From: Arthrobacter sunyaminii
GTDB lineage: Bacteria; Actinomycetota; Actinomycetes; Actinomycetales; Micrococcaceae
Direction of reading: 5' to 3'
DNA: 64,000 bases
NCBI RefSeq assembly: GCF_018866305.1
Contig: NZ_CP076456.1
Location: 3,472,001 to 3,536,000, forward strand
The notes under the pieces are model-generated. The model was not told where the DNA came from. It searched no databases and saw nothing but the letters and a program-made list of their open reading frames with translations. Position 1 is the stretch's first letter. Every line of letters starts with the position of its first letter. A program made the position numbers and the translations under genes. Of the stretch, positions 62,415 through 64,000 are shown piece by piece.

Positions 62415-63410
62415 CTACAACCTGGCCTTGGAGGCCAGGCCGGCGCGCGGATCCTCGCCCTTTGTAGCCTCGGCGAAGGCCTCCACTGCGGCCTTGGCTT
62501 CCTTGTTGAGATGCGAAGGGACGGCGACGTCGATGGTTACCAGCAGGTCCCCGTTGCCCTTGGACGTTTGAACGCCCCGGCCCTTGACCCGGAGGGTGCG
62601 CCCGGAGGGGGTGCCGGCAGGCACCTTGAGCTTCACTTTCTCCGCAGTCAGCGTGGGAACTTCGATCGTGGCACCCAATGCAGCTTCGGGGAAGCTGACC
62701 GGCACATGGATGCGGATATTGTTTCCGTCGCGGACAAAGAAGTCGTGAGGGGTGACGTTCACGGTGACCATCAGATCGCCGTTTCCGGCGGCACCAGGTT
62801 GGCCCTTGCCGCGGACGCGGATCTTCTGGCCGTCCTTGACCCCGGCGGGAACACGGACTTCCACTACTTCACCGCTGGGCTCGCGCAGCCCAATGACGGT
62901 GCCGTTGATGGAGCCTGCGAAGGAGATAGTGGTGCTCGCCGTGCGGTCCGCACCCTTCTGCGGCTGCGCTGAGCCGAACCCGCCGCCAAACCCTCCGCCG
63001 CCAAACAGGTCGGCGAATTCCGGGGGAATGTTACTGCCGCCGGTGCTGTAGCTGGTGCGGCGGCTGCCGCCGGGACGTGCACCCTGGCCAAAGAGCCCGC
63101 CAAAGAGATCCTCGAAGCCTGCGCCTCCCGCCGGACCTGCGCCGCCGGGACCGCCCGCCGAGAAGCGTGCTCCGCTGCCCATGGCACGGATCGCGTCATA
63201 CTGCTGGCGTTCCTCGGGGTCGGAGAGAACCGAATACGCTTCGGAGAGATCCTTGAACATCCGCTCGGCTGAGGGATCATCCTGGTTCTGGTCCGGATGG
63301 TACTTGCGCGCCAGCTTCCGATAGGCCTTCTTGATATCGGCTTCCGACGCGTCCTTGGGGACACCCAGAATCTTATAAAAATCCTTATCGACCCAATCCT
63401 GACTAGCCAA
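62415..63410 (-). CDS. dnaJ: DnaJ co-chaperone without zinc-finger domain (type II/CbpA-like) in the dnaK operon
   Basis: A 331-residue J protein starting at TTG 63410 ([18 protein letters not shown]), with AAGGGG upstream. The J domain has the HPD motif in [11 protein letters not shown] Gly/Phe region (about 75-155) follows, then two C-terminal peptide-binding domains ([25 protein letters not shown] and [26 protein letters not shown]). No CxxCxGxG motif occurs between them, so the type I zinc finger is missing, unlike the DnaJ1 of Mycobacterium and Streptomyces. It is the second visible gene of the grpE-dnaJ-hspR series, separated from grpE by a terminator-like hairpin. Confidence 0.94.
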   Translation of the reverse strand: MASQDWVDKDFYKILGVPKDASEADIKKAYRKLARKYHPDQNQDDPSAERMFKDLSEAYSVLSDPEERQQYDAIRAMGSGARFSAGGPGGAGPAGGAGFEDLFGGLFGQGARPGGSRRTSYSTGGSNIPPEFADLFGGGGFGGGFGSAQPQKGADRTASTTISFAGSINGTVIGLREPSGEVVEVRVPAGVKDGQKIRVRGKGQPGAAGNGDLMVTVNVTPHDFFVRDGNNIRIHVPVSFPEAALGATIEVPTLTAEKVKLKVPAGTPSGRTLRVKGRGVQTSKGNGDLLVTIDVAVPSHLNKEAKAAVEAFAEATKGEDPRAGLASKARL

Positions 63411-63482
63411 TTGGCGTCCCCTTCCTCAATTTACTGCTCCTGCCCACACCCCGCGGGTTGCGGACCGGACGTGCACTGCTGG

Positions 63483-63524
63483 AAAAAAGGTGCCCAGGGC
63501 CGCCGTGAGACGGCCCCGGGCACC
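63483..63524 (-). terminator. Intrinsic-type terminator between grpE and dnaJ
   Basis: On the minus strand a GC-rich hairpin (arms 63524-63511 and 63502-63489, with one mismatched base pair) is followed by six T residues (63488-63483). It starts 6 bases after the grpE stop. It should reduce read-through into dnaJ-hspR, so dnaJ is expressed at a lower level or from another promoter. Confidence 0.75.
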
Positions 63525-63529
63525 CCTGC

Positions 63530-64000
63530 CTACTGCTCCGGAACGGAGACGATAACCTGTGCCGCCCGCAGGACCCGGTCATTGGACTTGTAACCGGCCC
63601 GCAGAATCTGCGTCACTGTATCGAACTGGACGTCCGGGCTTTGCTGCTGGATCAGGGCTTCATGGATGTTGGGGTCAAATTCGACCCCCACCTCGTCAAT
63701 CCGTCCCAGGCCGTACGTCTTCAGCGAATTTTCCAGCTTGTTGGCGATGGAGGCAAAAGGCCCCTCCGCCAAGTCGCCGTGCTGGCGTGCGGCGTCGATG
63801 TCATCCAGGACGGGCATCAGGGAGTTCAGCACTCCAATGACGGCCATTTCCCGGGCGACGTCGCGGTCCCGCTCCACCCGCTTGCGGTAGTTGACGTATT
63901 CCGCCTGCAACCGCAGCAGGTCGTTGCGCAGTTCCGCAGCTTCCGGTGATCCCGCGGCAGAGGGTTCCGGGGGAACATCGGCGCTGTTGAGGATCTGCTC
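63530..64000 (-). CDS. grpE: Nucleotide-exchange factor GrpE, partial (N terminus beyond the window)
   Basis: About 156 C-terminal residues of GrpE are visible on the minus strand, from EQILNSADVPPEPSAAG at the edge to the stop at 63530. The long coiled coil (LRNDLLRLQAEYVNYRKRVERDRDVAREMAV) and the beta-wing domain (GRIDEVGVEFDPNIHEALIQQQSPDVQFDTVTQILRAGYKSNDRVLRAAQVIV) are the two GrpE signatures. It releases ADP from DnaK. dnaK is expected upstream, beyond the right edge. The start cannot be given. Confidence 0.94.
   Translation of the reverse strand, partial: EQILNSADVPPEPSAAGSPEAAELRNDLLRLQAEYVNYRKRVERDRDVAREMAVIGVLNSLMPVLDDIDAARQHGDLAEGPFASIANKLENSLKTYGLGRIDEVGVEFDPNIHEALIQQQSPDVQFDTVTQILRAGYKSNDRVLRAAQVIVSVPEQ

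Overview
The window looks like core chromosome of a high-GC actinobacterium of the Micrococcaceae, most likely Arthrobacter or a close relative. The evidence is the GlxR/Crp-type regulator, HspR with a HAIR operator, a DtxR/IdeR-type iron box, DUF3073, a MarP-type protease, and many short-leader or leaderless starts. I see no insertion sequence, prophage, CRISPR array, integrase or rRNA. The species call is inference from gene content and order.

Layout. 0-5.8 kb: the N-terminal part of a septum-site/CpaE-like ATPase running off the left edge, an alpha/beta hydrolase, and a minus-strand iron-siderophore ABC operon (ATPase, binding lipoprotein, fused permease) behind a DtxR/IdeR box. 5.8-10.5 kb: a short family-A DNA polymerase, a CPBP protease and a NarL/DesK two-component pair. 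10.5-25.7 kb: a block that resembles, in gene content, the Mycobacterium tuberculosis Rv3660c-Rv3683 region (CoA-Nudix, nth, acs, marP, crp, RidA, DUF4177, bifunctional PBP, metallophosphoesterase), with ohr/tetR, an MHS transporter and aroQ among them. 25.9-29.9 kb: a heterodimeric ABC exporter and tRNA-Pro(CGG). 30-39.6 kb: a thioesterase, a RibD-like reductase, purC-purD, a membrane-anchored molybdoenzyme, asparaginase, an SCP-like protein, and purF-purM. 39.7-44.2 kb: DUF3073, a septum-formation-like membrane protein and clpB. 44.3-50.5 kb: an SRPBCC protein and a betT-betB-betA choline-to-betaine operon. 50.6-58.9 kb: a PBP lipoprotein, YccF, a PPOX-fold protein, HutD, a DEAD-box helicase, trmB, a NYN/OST-HTH protein and a methyltransferase. 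59-61.8 kb: a self-contained membrane protein/regulator/ABC operon. 61.8-64 kb: hspR, dnaJ and the C-terminal part of grpE, the distal end of the dnaK operon.

How the parts connect. Two regulators and candidate sites for them lie inside the window: Crp (20.2 kb) with a Crp-like palindrome before acs (13.5 kb), and HspR (61.8 kb) with a HAIR palindrome before clpB (44.2 kb). The iron box (5.74 kb) and the palindrome between ohr and tetR (16.2 kb) are further regulatory nodes. The most unusual signals are a 37-bp divergent, probably doubly leaderless promoter between DUF4177 and the bifunctional PBP; direct repeats plus a palindrome before the 59-kb ABC operon; an intrinsic terminator between grpE and a DnaJ that lacks the zinc-finger domain; and a NYN/OST-HTH protein next to trmB. 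I did not find a clearly new defence or biosynthetic system; most of the window is housekeeping.
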